DNA from: Flavobacteriales bacterium UBA5081
GTDB taxonomy: Bacteria > Bacteroidota > Bacteroidia > Flavobacteriales_E > Vicingaceae
Length of the DNA stretch: 44,541 nt
Assembly (NCBI GenBank): GCA_002415785.1
Contig: DIAJ01000002.1
Coordinates: forward strand, 1-44,541
Direction of reading: 5' to 3'
Both the position numbers and the translations under genes were made by a program. The notes beneath the pieces are model-generated. The model saw only the letters and a list, made by a program, of their open reading frames with translations, ran no database searches and was not told the DNA's origin. Shown here piece after piece: positions 24,909-33,820 of this stretch; the first letter of the stretch is position 1, and each line of letters begins with the position of its first letter.

Positions 24909-26743
24909 ACTAATTCCTCCTCGCCTTTAATCGCACTCACAATTTCAGCTGTACTAAAGGGAATTCCTTTAATCTTGTTAATTGCTTTGGCGTCTACTAA
25001 AAACTTATCTCTAATAATTTTCACTAATTGACCATTATTCATTTCCGGCACAATTACTTTTTTAAAGCCTTTAATTAATTCACCCAGGTTTTTGGGTAGC
25101 GGATTAATGTACCTTAAATGAACGTGTCCAACGGAAAGTCCTTCCTCTTTGCATTCTTTTACAGCATTTTTAATCACACCATAAGTTGAGCCCCAAGAAA
25201 GCACGAGCACTTCTCCTTCTTTATCACCATTGTTAATGTTTTGCAATGGAATATCTTCTGCAATTTTATCCACTTTAGCTTGGCGAATTTTTACCATTTT
25301 TTCGTGGTTTTCCGGATCGTAGGAAACATTTCCGGTATCAATTTCTTTCTCTAAACCTCCTATTCGGTGTTCTTTTCCAGCCATTCCGGGAATTGCCCAT
25401 TCTCTTACGAGCATTTCATCTCTTTTGTAAGGCAGGTAGTTTTGATTATTCTCAACAGCAAACTTTGGTTTAATCTCTAAAAGATCATTAGAATTTGGGA
25501 ATTTCCATGGCTCTGATCCATTGGCAATATAACCATCGGTTAAAAACATTACCGGTGTCATGTGTTCAATGGAAATTCGGCAGGCTTCATACACCATACT
25601 AAAGCAATCCGATGGTGAAGCAGCGGCAATCACCGGCATAGGCGCTTCGCCATTTCTACCGTAAATTGCTTGTAATAAGTCAGCTTGTTCTGTTTTAGTT
25701 GGCAGTCCGGTTGATGGTCCACCACGCTGAACATTGATAATTAACATGGGCAGTTCCAACATTACACCCAAGCCCATTGCCTCTCCTTTAAGAGCAATAC
25801 CGGGGCCTGAAGAAGCGGTTACGCCTAATTTCCCACCGAAAGATGCTCCAATAACTGAAGCAATGGCCGCAATTTCGTCTTCAGCCTGAAAAGTGCGAAC
25901 ACCAAAGTTTTTATGCTTTGCTAATTCATGCAGTATGTCTGATGCGGGAGTAATCGGATAAGTTCCGTAAAACAAATCTAATCCCGACTTTTGAGCTGCA
26001 GCAATTAAGCCCATTGCCGTAGCTTGGTTTCCCATAATATTTCTGTACTCCCCTTTGTCAAGCTGAGCTGCTTTAACGTTGTAACGAGAAGTGAAAATCT
26101 CACTAGTATCTGCGTAATTATATCCGGCATGTAAGACCTTAATATTTGCATCAATTAAGTCGTCTTTTCCGGCAAATTTTTGCTTGATAAACTCCTCTGT
26201 TCCTTTTAAATTTCGATTGTACATATAGTACAAGAAACCCAAGACAAACATATTTCTGGAGCGGTCGATTTCCTTTTTTCCCATGCCGCTATCTTCCAGG
26301 GCAGCACGTGTCATTTTGGTAATGTCAATTTGAATGCTTCTATAGTCGGCCAAAGTTGAATCTTCTAAAGGACTCACTTCATAACCCGCCAATTTTAAAT
26401 TGCGCGCATTAAAACCATCAATGTTAACGATTACCGTTCCGTTCTTTTTTAAGCGAGGTAGATTTACCTTAAATGCTGCTGCATTCATGGCAACTAACAC
26501 ATCGCAAACATCGCCGGGAGTGGCGACCTCAACACTTCCAAATTTTAATTGAAAACCGGAAACACCGGCCACTGTTCCTTGAGGAGCTCTAATTTCCGCG
26601 GGAAAGTTGGGAAATGTAGCAATGTCGTTTCCAAAAAGGGCGTTAGTGTTGGTAAATTGTGTTCCGGTAAGTTGAATTCCATCGCCGGAGTCTCCTGCAA
26701 ATACGATGGTTACCTCCCGTTTTTCTTCAATCTCTTTTATCAT
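24905..26743 (-). CDS. korA: 2-Oxoacid:ferredoxin oxidoreductase, alpha subunit (gamma-alpha fusion)
   Basis: This 612-residue protein fuses the gamma domain (VTIVFAGDSGDGIQLTGTQF, NFPAEIRAPQGTVAGVSGFQ, residues about 8-190) to the alpha domain (GNQATAMGLIAAAQKSGLDL, YGTYPITPASDILHELAKH, TFQAEDEIAAIASVIGASFG, VTASSGPGIALKGEAMGL, INVQRGGPSTGLPTKTEQAD). This is the normal fused KorA. Together with KorB it links the citric acid cycle to ferredoxin. It starts at ATG 26743; a minus-strand TAACTTTA at 26775-26768 may be the minus-7 box. Confidence 0.92.
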   Translation of the reverse strand: MIKEIEEKREVTIVFAGDSGDGIQLTGTQFTNTNALFGNDIATFPNFPAEIRAPQGTVAGVSGFQLKFGSVEVATPGDVCDVLVAMNAAAFKVNLPRLKKNGTVIVNIDGFNARNLKLAGYEVSPLEDSTLADYRSIQIDITKMTRAALEDSGMGKKEIDRSRNMFVLGFLYYMYNRNLKGTEEFIKQKFAGKDDLIDANIKVLHAGYNYADTSEIFTSRYNVKAAQLDKGEYRNIMGNQATAMGLIAAAQKSGLDLFYGTYPITPASDILHELAKHKNFGVRTFQAEDEIAAIASVIGASFGGKLGVTASSGPGIALKGEAMGLGVMLELPMLIINVQRGGPSTGLPTKTEQADLLQAIYGRNGEAPMPVIAAASPSDCFSMVYEACRISIEHMTPVMFLTDGYIANGSEPWKFPNSNDLLEIKPKFAVENNQNYLPYKRDEMLVREWAIPGMAGKEHRIGGLEKEIDTGNVSYDPENHEKMVKIRQAKVDKIAEDIPLQNINNGDKEGEVLVLSWGSTYGVIKNAVKECKEEGLSVGHVHLRYINPLPKNLGELIKGFKKVIVPEMNNGQLVKIIRDKFLVDAKAINKIKGIPFSTAEIVSAIKGEEELV

Positions 26744-26974
26744 TCCACGAGAATCTTTTCTAGGCTGTAAAGTTACTTAGAATTAGTCTAAATAACAGAA
26801 ATAAGTCAAATAGGTTCAGTAAAAAGAAAAAAGATTCTATTTATTGTGAGCTTTAAAAAATAAAGCTCTAAAAATAATCTTTGTATAGCAAACTGTTGTG
26901 GAGTAAATAATATTCAACTGTTTATGAATTATTTGTATTTTTGACTCAAATTCAAGTATTAAAAAAATTACTCA

Positions 26975-28255
26975 ATGTTAGAACGGCTTTCTTTACTAAT
27001 TCTCATTTTAATTCCATTCTTGTCATCTTCACAAATCGCTAAAAAGAAGATAAATTTAGCGCCAATAAACTCCATTAATTCAGATGATTTTTCTGACTTA
27101 ACTTTTTTAGATGAGCATATTGAAAATAAAAAAGTTGTTTTCTTGGGGGAAAGTCACCATGGAATTGACGACTTCCATCAACTTAAATTTAGATTAATTA
27201 AATACCTTCATCAAAAGCATGGGTTTGAGGTAGTAGCTTTTGAAAGCGGTGTAGCCAATATTGGTTATACAGAACTATTCAAAGACTCATTAACAGGCAT
27301 GGAAATGCTTGCACATAGTTTAATGGGCTTTTGGAGGGTGCCGGTTAATTGTGAATTAATGACCTACTCAAGAGACAACAAACTACATTTATCTGGTCTT
27401 GACCCTTTCTCTAAGTCATTATATTTTACAAAAGAGTATTATCACAAATTAGATTTGACTGAGGAGGTAATGAATCGTTTATTTTATGCCGATAGTGCTT
27501 TTTCCTGGAGTTACTCACTTGAAAAATCAAAAAGATTTTTTGCTTATAAAAAGGATGGAAGTTTAAAGCAATCTGCCGACTTGGATTCCATTGCAACTCA
27601 ATTAAAGCATGAATACAGCGAAATCTATAATAAATTAAAGACATCTGATACTTATCAAAATAAAATTCTTCGGCGTGGCATTTTATCAAACTTGCAGATA
27701 TTAAATAACAGTAATGATTTAAAAAGCCCTTATTACTATGGGAAAAACCAACTAAGAGACAGTAGTATGGCTAAAAACTTAGAGTACTTAATTGATTCAC
27801 TCTACCCGAATAAGAAGATAATTGTGTTGGCACACAATATACATATTCAGAAAACCACTAATGGAACAACTGTAAAAGGGAAGTTCAAAGGAACTGAAAA
27901 AAAACAAGTGTATGATAGTCGATATTCCATTGGCGTTTTTTTAAACTCAAAAATAAAAAGTCAATCTTATGTTGTTGGTTTGTTAGCGACAAGCGGCACC
28001 TATACGAACGGGTACAACCCACCAGCTAAAATTAAATTGAAAAGACGTAGTTTGGAAAGAATAATTAACGGCTTTAACTCAAAAGCGGCATTTACACCCA
28101 CTTCTAAATTAAAAGATGTCAATTACAAGACCTTGAGGTTTAATGTTTATACATATACTAAAGAAGTGGAAAACTTATTTGATGGAATCATTTTCGTTAA
28201 AGATGTAAAAGGAATTCGAATAATAAGAAAAAGTGATGGATTTAAGTGTGAGTAG
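26975..28255 (+). CDS. Exported erythromycin-esterase-like hydrolase
   Basis: This 426-residue protein has an N-terminal signal peptide (LSLLILILIPFLSSSQ) and then the erythromycin-esterase fold motifs: VVFLGESHHGIDDFHQLKF with E59, H61 and H62, VVAFESG with E90, and IIVLAHNIHIQ with H287 and H290. These acidic and histidine residues form the reaction centre of EreA/EreB. Most homologues in environmental bacteria are not known to act on macrolides, so resistance should not be assumed. It stands alone. A TATTTTTG minus-7-like box is at 26936-26943, and an 8-base-arm inverted repeat at 26848-26868 precedes it. Confidence 0.8.
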   Translation: MLERLSLLILILIPFLSSSQIAKKKINLAPINSINSDDFSDLTFLDEHIENKKVVFLGESHHGIDDFHQLKFRLIKYLHQKHGFEVVAFESGVANIGYTELFKDSLTGMEMLAHSLMGFWRVPVNCELMTYSRDNKLHLSGLDPFSKSLYFTKEYYHKLDLTEEVMNRLFYADSAFSWSYSLEKSKRFFAYKKDGSLKQSADLDSIATQLKHEYSEIYNKLKTSDTYQNKILRRGILSNLQILNNSNDLKSPYYYGKNQLRDSSMAKNLEYLIDSLYPNKKIIVLAHNIHIQKTTNGTTVKGKFKGTEKKQVYDSRYSIGVFLNSKIKSQSYVVGLLATSGTYTNGYNPPAKIKLKRRSLERIINGFNSKAAFTPTSKLKDVNYKTLRFNVYTYTKEVENLFDGIIFVKDVKGIRIIRKSDGFKCE

Positions 28256-28452
28256 AATATAACACAAGACTTAACTATAATTTTCTATATATCAACCACA
28301 ATTTCATTTCAATTAAGAAAAAATACTACCTTTAACACAAACTTAACATTACTTTTTATGAAACGACCATGAGTTTTGAGCTGTACCATTAACATTAACA
28401 GTTTTTTACAAAATTTTGGGAGTTACATGTGACCTTAAAAACTTTATTACAC

Positions 28453-29667
28453 ATGAAAAAAATTTTACTAGGCATCCTAGGCTTCGGGCCTTTACTGATG
28501 CATGCGGGTGGTTTTCAAGTCAACCTGCAAGGGACAAAACAAACCGGAATGGGGCATTTGGGTACGAGTTTCTATCTCGGCGCTTCCTCAGCTTACTTTA
28601 ATCCGGCAATGATGGGCTTTTCTGAAAGCAAGTTTAACTTTGAAGCGGGCGTTTCTCCTTTGTTAGCCTATGCTGCTTACCAAAACCAAGAAACAGGACG
28701 TGTTGAACGAACCGATAATCCACTAGGCACGCCTTTTTATTTTTATGGCACTTATAAAATAAATGATGAGTTATCTGCCGGTTTAGCGGTTTATACTCCT
28801 TTTGGCAGTTCTGTGGTTTGGGGCGATGATTGGAGCGGTAGAAATCTCATTCAAGACATTAGTTTACAAGCCATCTTTTTTCAACCAACGGTTTCTTATA
28901 AAATAAGTGAAAAGTTAAATGTTGGTTTAGGGCTGATTTACGCCACCGGAGCAGTGGAAATTAATCGTGCTATTCCTGCACCCATTGGAGAAAATAATAG
29001 TGTTAACCTAAAAGGAAATACTGCTTCTTATGGATATAATTTCGGAATTCACTATCAAGCTACTGAAAAATTGACAGTTGGAGTAACTTACCGCTCAGAA
29101 ATTGAAATGGAGTTGGAAGGTGGAGATGCTGATTTTAGCGTTGACCCGGCTTTGCGCTCTAATTTCCCCGACACTAAATTTGACGCTACTTTGCCATTGC
29201 CAAGCACCACAACTTTGGGAATTGCTTACCAAGCCTCTGAAAAATTATTGCTTTCGGTGGAAGGTAGCTTAGTAGGATGGAGCACTTATGAGTCTTTAGA
29301 TTTCGACTTTGAAGACAATACAGAGTCTTTAGAAGATTCTGAAAATCCAAGAAACTACGAAGATGCAATTATTGTTCGTGCCGGAGCGCAGTATAGCGTT
29401 AATGATAAATTAGATGCTCGTTTGGGTGTTTATTATGATCAATCACCGGTAACGGATGAGTACTTTAACCCTGAAACGCCAAGTACAGATAACTTAGGAA
29501 TTACAGCAGGTTTGAGCTATAGTGTTTCAGAAAAGTTTACAGTAGACGCTTCTTTCTTATACATTTATGGAATGGAGAGAGAATCTGAGTACAAGCCTGC
29601 AAACTTTGGCGGAAAGTATCAATCAAGATCATACATTCCGGGCATCGGACTTAATTACAAATTTTAA
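28453..29667 (+). CDS. FadL/OmpP1-family outer membrane porin
   Basis: This 404-residue outer-membrane beta-barrel starts at ATG 28453 (MKKILLGILGFGPLLMHA), eight codons inside the longest frame, because that gives a proper signal peptide. The mature N-terminus, GGFQVNLQGTKQTGMGHLG, is the FadL plug-type start, followed by SSAYFNPAMMGF, LSAGLAVYTPFGSSVVWGDDW, and alternating strands to a C-terminal aromatic residue (GLNYKF). FadL proteins carry long-chain fatty acids or other hydrophobic molecules through the outer membrane. A GDSL lipoprotein gene follows after 11 bases, suggesting that lipid-like substrates are hydrolysed and taken up together. Confidence 0.9.
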   Translation: MKKILLGILGFGPLLMHAGGFQVNLQGTKQTGMGHLGTSFYLGASSAYFNPAMMGFSESKFNFEAGVSPLLAYAAYQNQETGRVERTDNPLGTPFYFYGTYKINDELSAGLAVYTPFGSSVVWGDDWSGRNLIQDISLQAIFFQPTVSYKISEKLNVGLGLIYATGAVEINRAIPAPIGENNSVNLKGNTASYGYNFGIHYQATEKLTVGVTYRSEIEMELEGGDADFSVDPALRSNFPDTKFDATLPLPSTTTLGIAYQASEKLLLSVEGSLVGWSTYESLDFDFEDNTESLEDSENPRNYEDAIIVRAGAQYSVNDKLDARLGVYYDQSPVTDEYFNPETPSTDNLGITAGLSYSVSEKFTVDASFLYIYGMERESEYKPANFGGKYQSRSYIPGIGLNYKF

Positions 29668-29678
29668 TTTAGAGAAAT

Positions 29679-31121
29679 ATGAAGACACGTAAATTATTAT
29701 ATATTCTCCCTTTAGCTGCATTAGTAGCTTGTGAGCCGGAGTTTGAAGACGTAGATTTTAATCAAGGAAGCGCAGACTTTTCGAAAATGGTAGCCGTAGG
29801 CAACTCTCTTACTGCAGGCTATCAGAGTAACGCACTTAGTGCAGAAGGACAAATCAATTCGCTTCCAAATATTATTGCTCAGCAACTTAAAGAAGTTGGC
29901 GGTGGAGACTTTAAGCAGCCAATGTTAAATGGGTTAGCCGGTAATGTTGGTGCAGGAGTTAATGATGTTTTGTATAATGATGGTAATGGAATTTTATTGC
30001 CTGAACTATCATTAAGCTATGTTACAGACTGTCGTGATTCAACTTCAATAGCGCCTACACTTAAAAATCAGCCTTACCCAGCTACTGAAGCTAGTTTTAG
30101 GAATAACATTGCAGCAGATGGGCCATTTAATAATGTAGGTGTGCCAGGTGCTCAAATTATCCATCTAAACTTACAAGGTTTTGCTCACCCATCGCAAGGA
30201 AATCCTTATTTTGCACGTTTTGCAGCTAGTCCAACCGAAACCGTTGTAGAAGCAGCCATGAAAACCAATCATACTTTTTTCCAATTATGGATTGGAAACA
30301 ATGATGTTTTAGGCTACGCATTAGCCGGCGGTGAGGAAGGAAGTGCATCAATTACAGCCACTGCAACATTTGGAGCACTTTATGCACAAACGCTGGACTC
30401 ATTAACTAAAAATGGTCAAAAAGGGGTTGTTGCTAATATCCCTGATATTACTGCTATTCCACATTTTACGACAATAAAGTGGAATGGGTTAAATTTAACT
30501 GCACAACAGGCAGCTGCTTTAAACCAAGCTTATGATAATTCTTATAATGCAGGTTTGGATCAAGTTGTTTCCCAAAACGCCGCTTTTGAAGCAGAAGCTA
30601 ATAGAAGAAAAATAAACTTTTCTGCAGGTGCTAATGGATTTGTGATTGTTGATAACACTTTAACCGACTTAAGTGGAAATGGTTTACCGAGCATCAGACA
30701 CATTTCTTCTGATGAGTTACTTGTTTTAACAACTCCTCAAGATTCACTAAAGTGTGCGGGTTGGGGGTCTCAAAAGCCAATCCCAGGTAGCTTCCATCTT
30801 AGTTTGAGTGAAATTCAAAGAATTAAAGACTATACCACTTCATACAACGCTACAATCAAGAGTGTAGCAAATGAATATCAGCTAGCTCATGTAGATGTAA
30901 ACAAGCGATTGAATGAACTTAAAGCTGGCATTACCGTTAGTGGCATTAGCTTTAACTCTGAATTAGTAACAGGTGGAGCATTCTCCTTTGATGGAGTTCA
31001 TCCTAGTACTAGAGGTTATGCAATTTTAGCTAACGACTTTATTGATGCAATTAATCGAAAGTATAATGCCAACATTCCAAAGGTAGATGTAGCTTCTTAT
31101 GCTGCTTTTGAAGTAGAGTAA
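29679..31121 (+). CDS. SGNH/GDSL-hydrolase-like lipoprotein
   Basis: This 480-residue protein has a lipoprotein signal with lipobox LVAC (Cys18). The SGNH blocks are: block I AVGNSLTAGYQ (Ser43 nucleophile, with GNSL in place of GDSL), block III FFQLWIGNNDVLGYA, and block V FSFDGVHPSTRGYAIL, with the Asp-x-x-His pair. So it should be an active esterase or lipase anchored in the envelope. It lies 11 bases behind the FadL porin and ends in a shared terminator. The natural substrate is unknown; lipids or esters feeding the porin are a fair guess. Confidence 0.85.
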   Translation: MKTRKLLYILPLAALVACEPEFEDVDFNQGSADFSKMVAVGNSLTAGYQSNALSAEGQINSLPNIIAQQLKEVGGGDFKQPMLNGLAGNVGAGVNDVLYNDGNGILLPELSLSYVTDCRDSTSIAPTLKNQPYPATEASFRNNIAADGPFNNVGVPGAQIIHLNLQGFAHPSQGNPYFARFAASPTETVVEAAMKTNHTFFQLWIGNNDVLGYALAGGEEGSASITATATFGALYAQTLDSLTKNGQKGVVANIPDITAIPHFTTIKWNGLNLTAQQAAALNQAYDNSYNAGLDQVVSQNAAFEAEANRRKINFSAGANGFVIVDNTLTDLSGNGLPSIRHISSDELLVLTTPQDSLKCAGWGSQKPIPGSFHLSLSEIQRIKDYTTSYNATIKSVANEYQLAHVDVNKRLNELKAGITVSGISFNSELVTGGAFSFDGVHPSTRGYAILANDFIDAINRKYNANIPKVDVASYAAFEVE

Positions 31122-31140
31122 AACCTAATTTCACAAACAT

Positions 31141-31176
31141 AAAAAAGCCCGGTGCAGAAATTGCATCGGGCTTTTT
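31141..31176. terminator. Bidirectional terminator between GDSL gene and gatC
   Basis: GCCCGGTGCA pairs with TGCATCGGGC (one G-U pair) around GAAAT, flanked by A6 and T5. It lies between two convergent genes and can serve both. Confidence 0.88.
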
Positions 31177-31191
31177 AATTTCTATCAATTT

Positions 31192-31482
31192 TTATTGATT
31201 CAACACTTTTGGTGTGCGGATAAAATCAGTGTCTTTATCCGGAGCGTTTTTAAGCGCTTCTTTCTGCGTAATTTCTTGTTTAACTTCATCTTTGCGCATT
31301 TCCGTTTCTTCTTCTAACATATATACCAATGGTTCAACACCCTCTGTATCTACCTCACTTAATTTTTCTACAAAGTCGAGAATTCTGTTTAAGTCTTTGG
31401 TAATGTTTTTCTTTTCTTCCTCATTAAACTCCAAGCGAGCTAATTCGGCAATTCTATCAACGGTTTTATTATCAACACTCAT
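31192..31482 (-). CDS. gatC: Asp/Glu-tRNA amidotransferase subunit GatC
   Basis: This 96-residue subunit stabilises GatA and helps convert Glu-tRNA(Gln) or Asp-tRNA(Asn) to the amide form. The pattern VDRIAELARLEFNEEEKKNI, LNRILDFVEKLSEVDTEGVEP, the LRKDEV-like MRKDEV and the end APDKDTDFIRTPKVL are diagnostic. gatA and gatB are not in the window. The start lies inside the end of plsC (11-base overlap), so the two are co-transcribed. Confidence 0.93.
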   Translation of the reverse strand: MSVDNKTVDRIAELARLEFNEEEKKNITKDLNRILDFVEKLSEVDTEGVEPLVYMLEEETEMRKDEVKQEITQKEALKNAPDKDTDFIRTPKVLNQ

Positions 31483-32221
31483 CAGTCGTATCTAGTTTAG
31501 ATTGAATCACAGCTCTGGTCTGCTCGCGCAAAGTTAGTAAATCTTGCGGTTCATCAGAGTTGACAATTATTGGAGAATGAATATATACTTTTGATATTCC
31601 GGGGCAACTTTTTGCTGTCCACTGCATACTGTCTTCGAGTAATTTCCAGTTGTTTACGAAAGTTATTGGCACAATCGGCATTTTTAGCTGTCTTGCCAAT
31701 CGGAAAGCTCCATTTTTAAAAGGCTTCATTTTTGGCGCTGTATGCGGAATGGTGCCTTCAGGGAAAATCACCAAATTACTCCCCTTTTCCATGGCTTCTG
31801 TCGCTTTTACTATGGATTGATGTGCAGCTTTAGCATTTTTGCGATCCACTAAAATATTCATCTTCTTAAAGAAAATGTTAAATACCGGAACCTTCCCCAA
31901 TTCCTTCTTTCCAAGGAAAATAAAATAGTTCGGAAAAACAGCATACAAAATCAAAATATCTAAATAGGAACTGTGGTTGGGACAAATAATGTAAGAAGTG
32001 TTGTCATCATCCGGAATACTCCCAATCACTTTTATTCGAATACCCACACAAAATAGAATAAACTTTGCATGCTTGCGAATTAAGTTAAAGCCTTTCTTAA
32101 AATGCCTTTCGTTTTGCAACCAAACAAAATAAATGGGATAAAGTAGCAATATGCTGATTGCCACCACAAGGAAGAAATAAATTTTCCAGATAAAACCGAA
32201 CAGCCCTTTTATCCACTTCAT
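31472..32221 (-). CDS. plsC: 1-Acylglycerol-3-phosphate acyltransferase-like (PlsC family)
   Basis: This 249-residue membrane acyltransferase starts at ATG 32221 (MKWIKGLFGFIWKIYFFLVV); longer frames would run into trpS on the other strand. It has an N-terminal membrane segment, the catalytic NHSSYLD block (HxxxxD), the GKKELGKVPVFNIFF segment, and FPEGTIPH with PMVPITFVNN-like MPIVPITFVNN. PlsC makes phosphatidic acid in membrane lipid synthesis, though other acyl acceptors are possible in this broad family. Gene order is plsC-gatC. It shares a 36-base promoter region with trpS. Confidence 0.85.
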   Translation of the reverse strand: MKWIKGLFGFIWKIYFFLVVAISILLLYPIYFVWLQNERHFKKGFNLIRKHAKFILFCVGIRIKVIGSIPDDDNTSYIICPNHSSYLDILILYAVFPNYFIFLGKKELGKVPVFNIFFKKMNILVDRKNAKAAHQSIVKATEAMEKGSNLVIFPEGTIPHTAPKMKPFKNGAFRLARQLKMPIVPITFVNNWKLLEDSMQWTAKSCPGISKVYIHSPIIVNSDEPQDLLTLREQTRAVIQSKLDTTDEC

Positions 32222-32257
32222 TGGCTCAAAAATAGGACAAATTTGTATTTTTGACGC
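32222..32257. promoter_or_regulatory. Back-to-back near-leaderless promoters of plsC and trpS
   Basis: The 36-base gap has TATTTTTG on the plus strand (32246-32253), four bases before the trpS ATG, and TATTTTTG on the minus strand (32234-32227), five bases before the plsC ATG. Both match TAnnTTTG. If they are real minus-7 boxes, transcription begins at or beside the start codons and both messages have almost no leader. TTG at 32221-32223 is a possible minus-33 for trpS, 22 bases away; none is clear for plsC. Confidence 0.5.
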
Positions 32258-33238
32258 ATGGCTAGAATACTTACTGGAATACAAAGCTCCGGAAACAACG
32301 GAGAGGTTCATTTAGGAAACATTTTGGGCGCAATTAAACCCGGAATTGAGCTTTCTGAAAAGGAAGAAAATGAAGCATTTTTCTTTATTGCAGATTTGCA
32401 TTCTCTCACAACAGTGAAAGATGCCGAAGTGCGAAAAAGAAATGTATATGCAGTAGCCGCAGCTTGGTTGGCTTTTGGGTTTGATACTAAAAAAAATGTG
32501 TTTTACCGTCAATCGGATGTGCCTGAGGTTTGTGAATTAACCTGGTATTTAAATTGTTATACACCCTACCCAATGTTGGCAAATGCGCATTCTTTTAAGG
32601 ATAAGTCAGACAATTTATCGGATGTAAATGCCGGTTTGTTTGATTACCCTGTATTAATGGCTTGTGATATTTTGCTTTACGATGCGGAATTTGTTCCGGT
32701 TGGAAAAGATCAAAAGCAGCATTTAGAAATGACACGCGATATTGCCAGTAGCTTTAACCATCAAAATGGAGAAACTTTTGTGCTTCCAGAACCATTGATT
32801 GATGAGCGTGTAATGGTTATTCCCGGAACTGATGGTAGAAAGATGAGTAAGTCTTACGATAACTACATTAATATATTTCTGCCGGACAAGAAATTGCGTA
32901 AGGTGATCATGAGAATTGAAACTGACAGCACACCAATGGAGGAGCCTAAAAATCCAGACAGTTGTAATGTTTTTGCACTCTATAAGTTGTTGGCAAATGA
33001 TGATCAAATTGCTGAGATGCGTAAAAATTACGAGGGAGGAAACTACGGTTATGGTCACGCAAAACAGGCGCTTTACGAATTAATAGTAGACATTTTTAAA
33101 TCTGAGCGTGAAAACTATTGGAGGTTAATGGAAAATACCGATGAAATTGACCGCTTGTTAAAAGAGGGAGCCGAAAAAGCTCGAAAAGTAGCTCAGCCGG
33201 TTTTGCAAAAAGTGCGTAATAAGTTGGGGTATAATTAA
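32258..33238 (+). CDS. trpS: Tryptophanyl-tRNA synthetase
   Basis: This 326-residue class I synthetase has the HIGH-type motif as VHLGNILGA after LTGIQSSG, the FFIADLHSLTT segment, YPVLMACDILLYDAEFVPVGKDQKQHLEMTRDIA for tryptophan binding, and the KMSKS motif exactly (GRKMSKSYDNYINIF). Length is normal. ATG 32258 is preceded by a minus-7-like box with only four bases between, suggesting a leaderless or near-leaderless message. A small lipoprotein gene follows 4 bases after the stop. Confidence 0.97.
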   Translation: MARILTGIQSSGNNGEVHLGNILGAIKPGIELSEKEENEAFFFIADLHSLTTVKDAEVRKRNVYAVAAAWLAFGFDTKKNVFYRQSDVPEVCELTWYLNCYTPYPMLANAHSFKDKSDNLSDVNAGLFDYPVLMACDILLYDAEFVPVGKDQKQHLEMTRDIASSFNHQNGETFVLPEPLIDERVMVIPGTDGRKMSKSYDNYINIFLPDKKLRKVIMRIETDSTPMEEPKNPDSCNVFALYKLLANDDQIAEMRKNYEGGNYGYGHAKQALYELIVDIFKSERENYWRLMENTDEIDRLLKEGAEKARKVAQPVLQKVRNKLGYN

Positions 33239-33242
33239 GCAA

Positions 33243-33644
33243 TTGAAAAAATCAGCCTACATAACTATCCTCTTTATTGCATTATTAACTTTGGCTTGTG
33301 ATGAAGAGTTAGCACAACCCAACTTTGTCGACCAAAATCCGGATGATGTAGAAATTCGAATTAGCAATGAAAGCAATTTTCAATTAGATCATATTCGCTT
33401 AAACACCTCTTCCAACGAATGGAGTTATGGTTCTGTATTTAAGAGAGGAAAGTCTTCTTTTAGAAAATATCGTTTCTCTTATCCTTTTTTTGAGCTGTAT
33501 TTTGAGGTGAATGGCAAAGTTTTTTTCTATGAGCCACAAAGCTATAGTGGCTATAATAAGATTGATGGCGGTAAGTACGAAGCCTTAATTTACGATATTG
33601 ACACCATCGCGCTAACTTTTGCTTTTCGCTTGGAGGAAGATTGA
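33243..33644 (+). CDS. Small lipoprotein, unknown function
   Basis: This 133-residue protein has a lipoprotein signal ending LTLAC (Cys about residue 19), so it should be anchored in the envelope. The mature part (VEIRISNESNFQLDHIRLNT, FKRGKSSFRKYRFSYPFFELYF, KIDGGKYEALIYDIDTIALT) looks all-beta, like a small immunoglobulin-like fold. I do not recognise a family. The start is TTG at 33243, four bases after trpS, so it is probably read through from trpS. Function is unknown. Confidence 0.65.
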   Translation: MKKSAYITILFIALLTLACDEELAQPNFVDQNPDDVEIRISNESNFQLDHIRLNTSSNEWSYGSVFKRGKSSFRKYRFSYPFFELYFEVNGKVFFYEPQSYSGYNKIDGGKYEALIYDIDTIALTFAFRLEED

Positions 33645-33671
33645 GTGTTAGCGGTACAATTTTGTAATTTT

Positions 33672-33783
33672 ACCGCAAAGTCGCTGAGAGCGCAAAGGGG
33701 TCTTTGTACACCTTGTTTTGCAATGTGTTAACTTGGATTTTTTCAATCAGATCAAAATACATCTTCACCGCAAAACCGCTGAG
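33672..33783 (+). repeat. Two REP-like ACCGCAAAG repeats in spacer
   Basis: ACCGCAAAGTCGCTGAG (33672-33688) and ACCGCAAAACCGCTGAG (33767-33783) agree at 15 of 17 bases in the same direction, 95 bases apart. The first continues AGCGCAAAGG. They lie between the small lipoprotein and the convergent amidohydrolase operon. A related AACCACGAAGGACGCTAAGC is at 38510-38529. Short sequences of this form are scattered between genes in many Bacteroidota. Confidence 0.6.
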
Positions 33784-33820
33784 ATGAATTACTTCCTTTC
33801 TTAGTTAAATCGTTTACTAA

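Noticed and set aside
26848..26868. Inverted repeat GAGCTTTAAAAAATAAAGCTC as a terminator of korA or an operator of the esterase gene.
   Set aside because: It is a real 8-base-arm repeat but lies at the 5' side of both divergent genes, is very A/T rich and has no T-run; its role cannot be judged.
26975..28255. Erythromycin-esterase motifs as evidence of macrolide resistance.
   Set aside because: The fold motifs are present, but most such chromosomal homologues have no shown macrolide activity, and there are no resistance or mobile genes around it.
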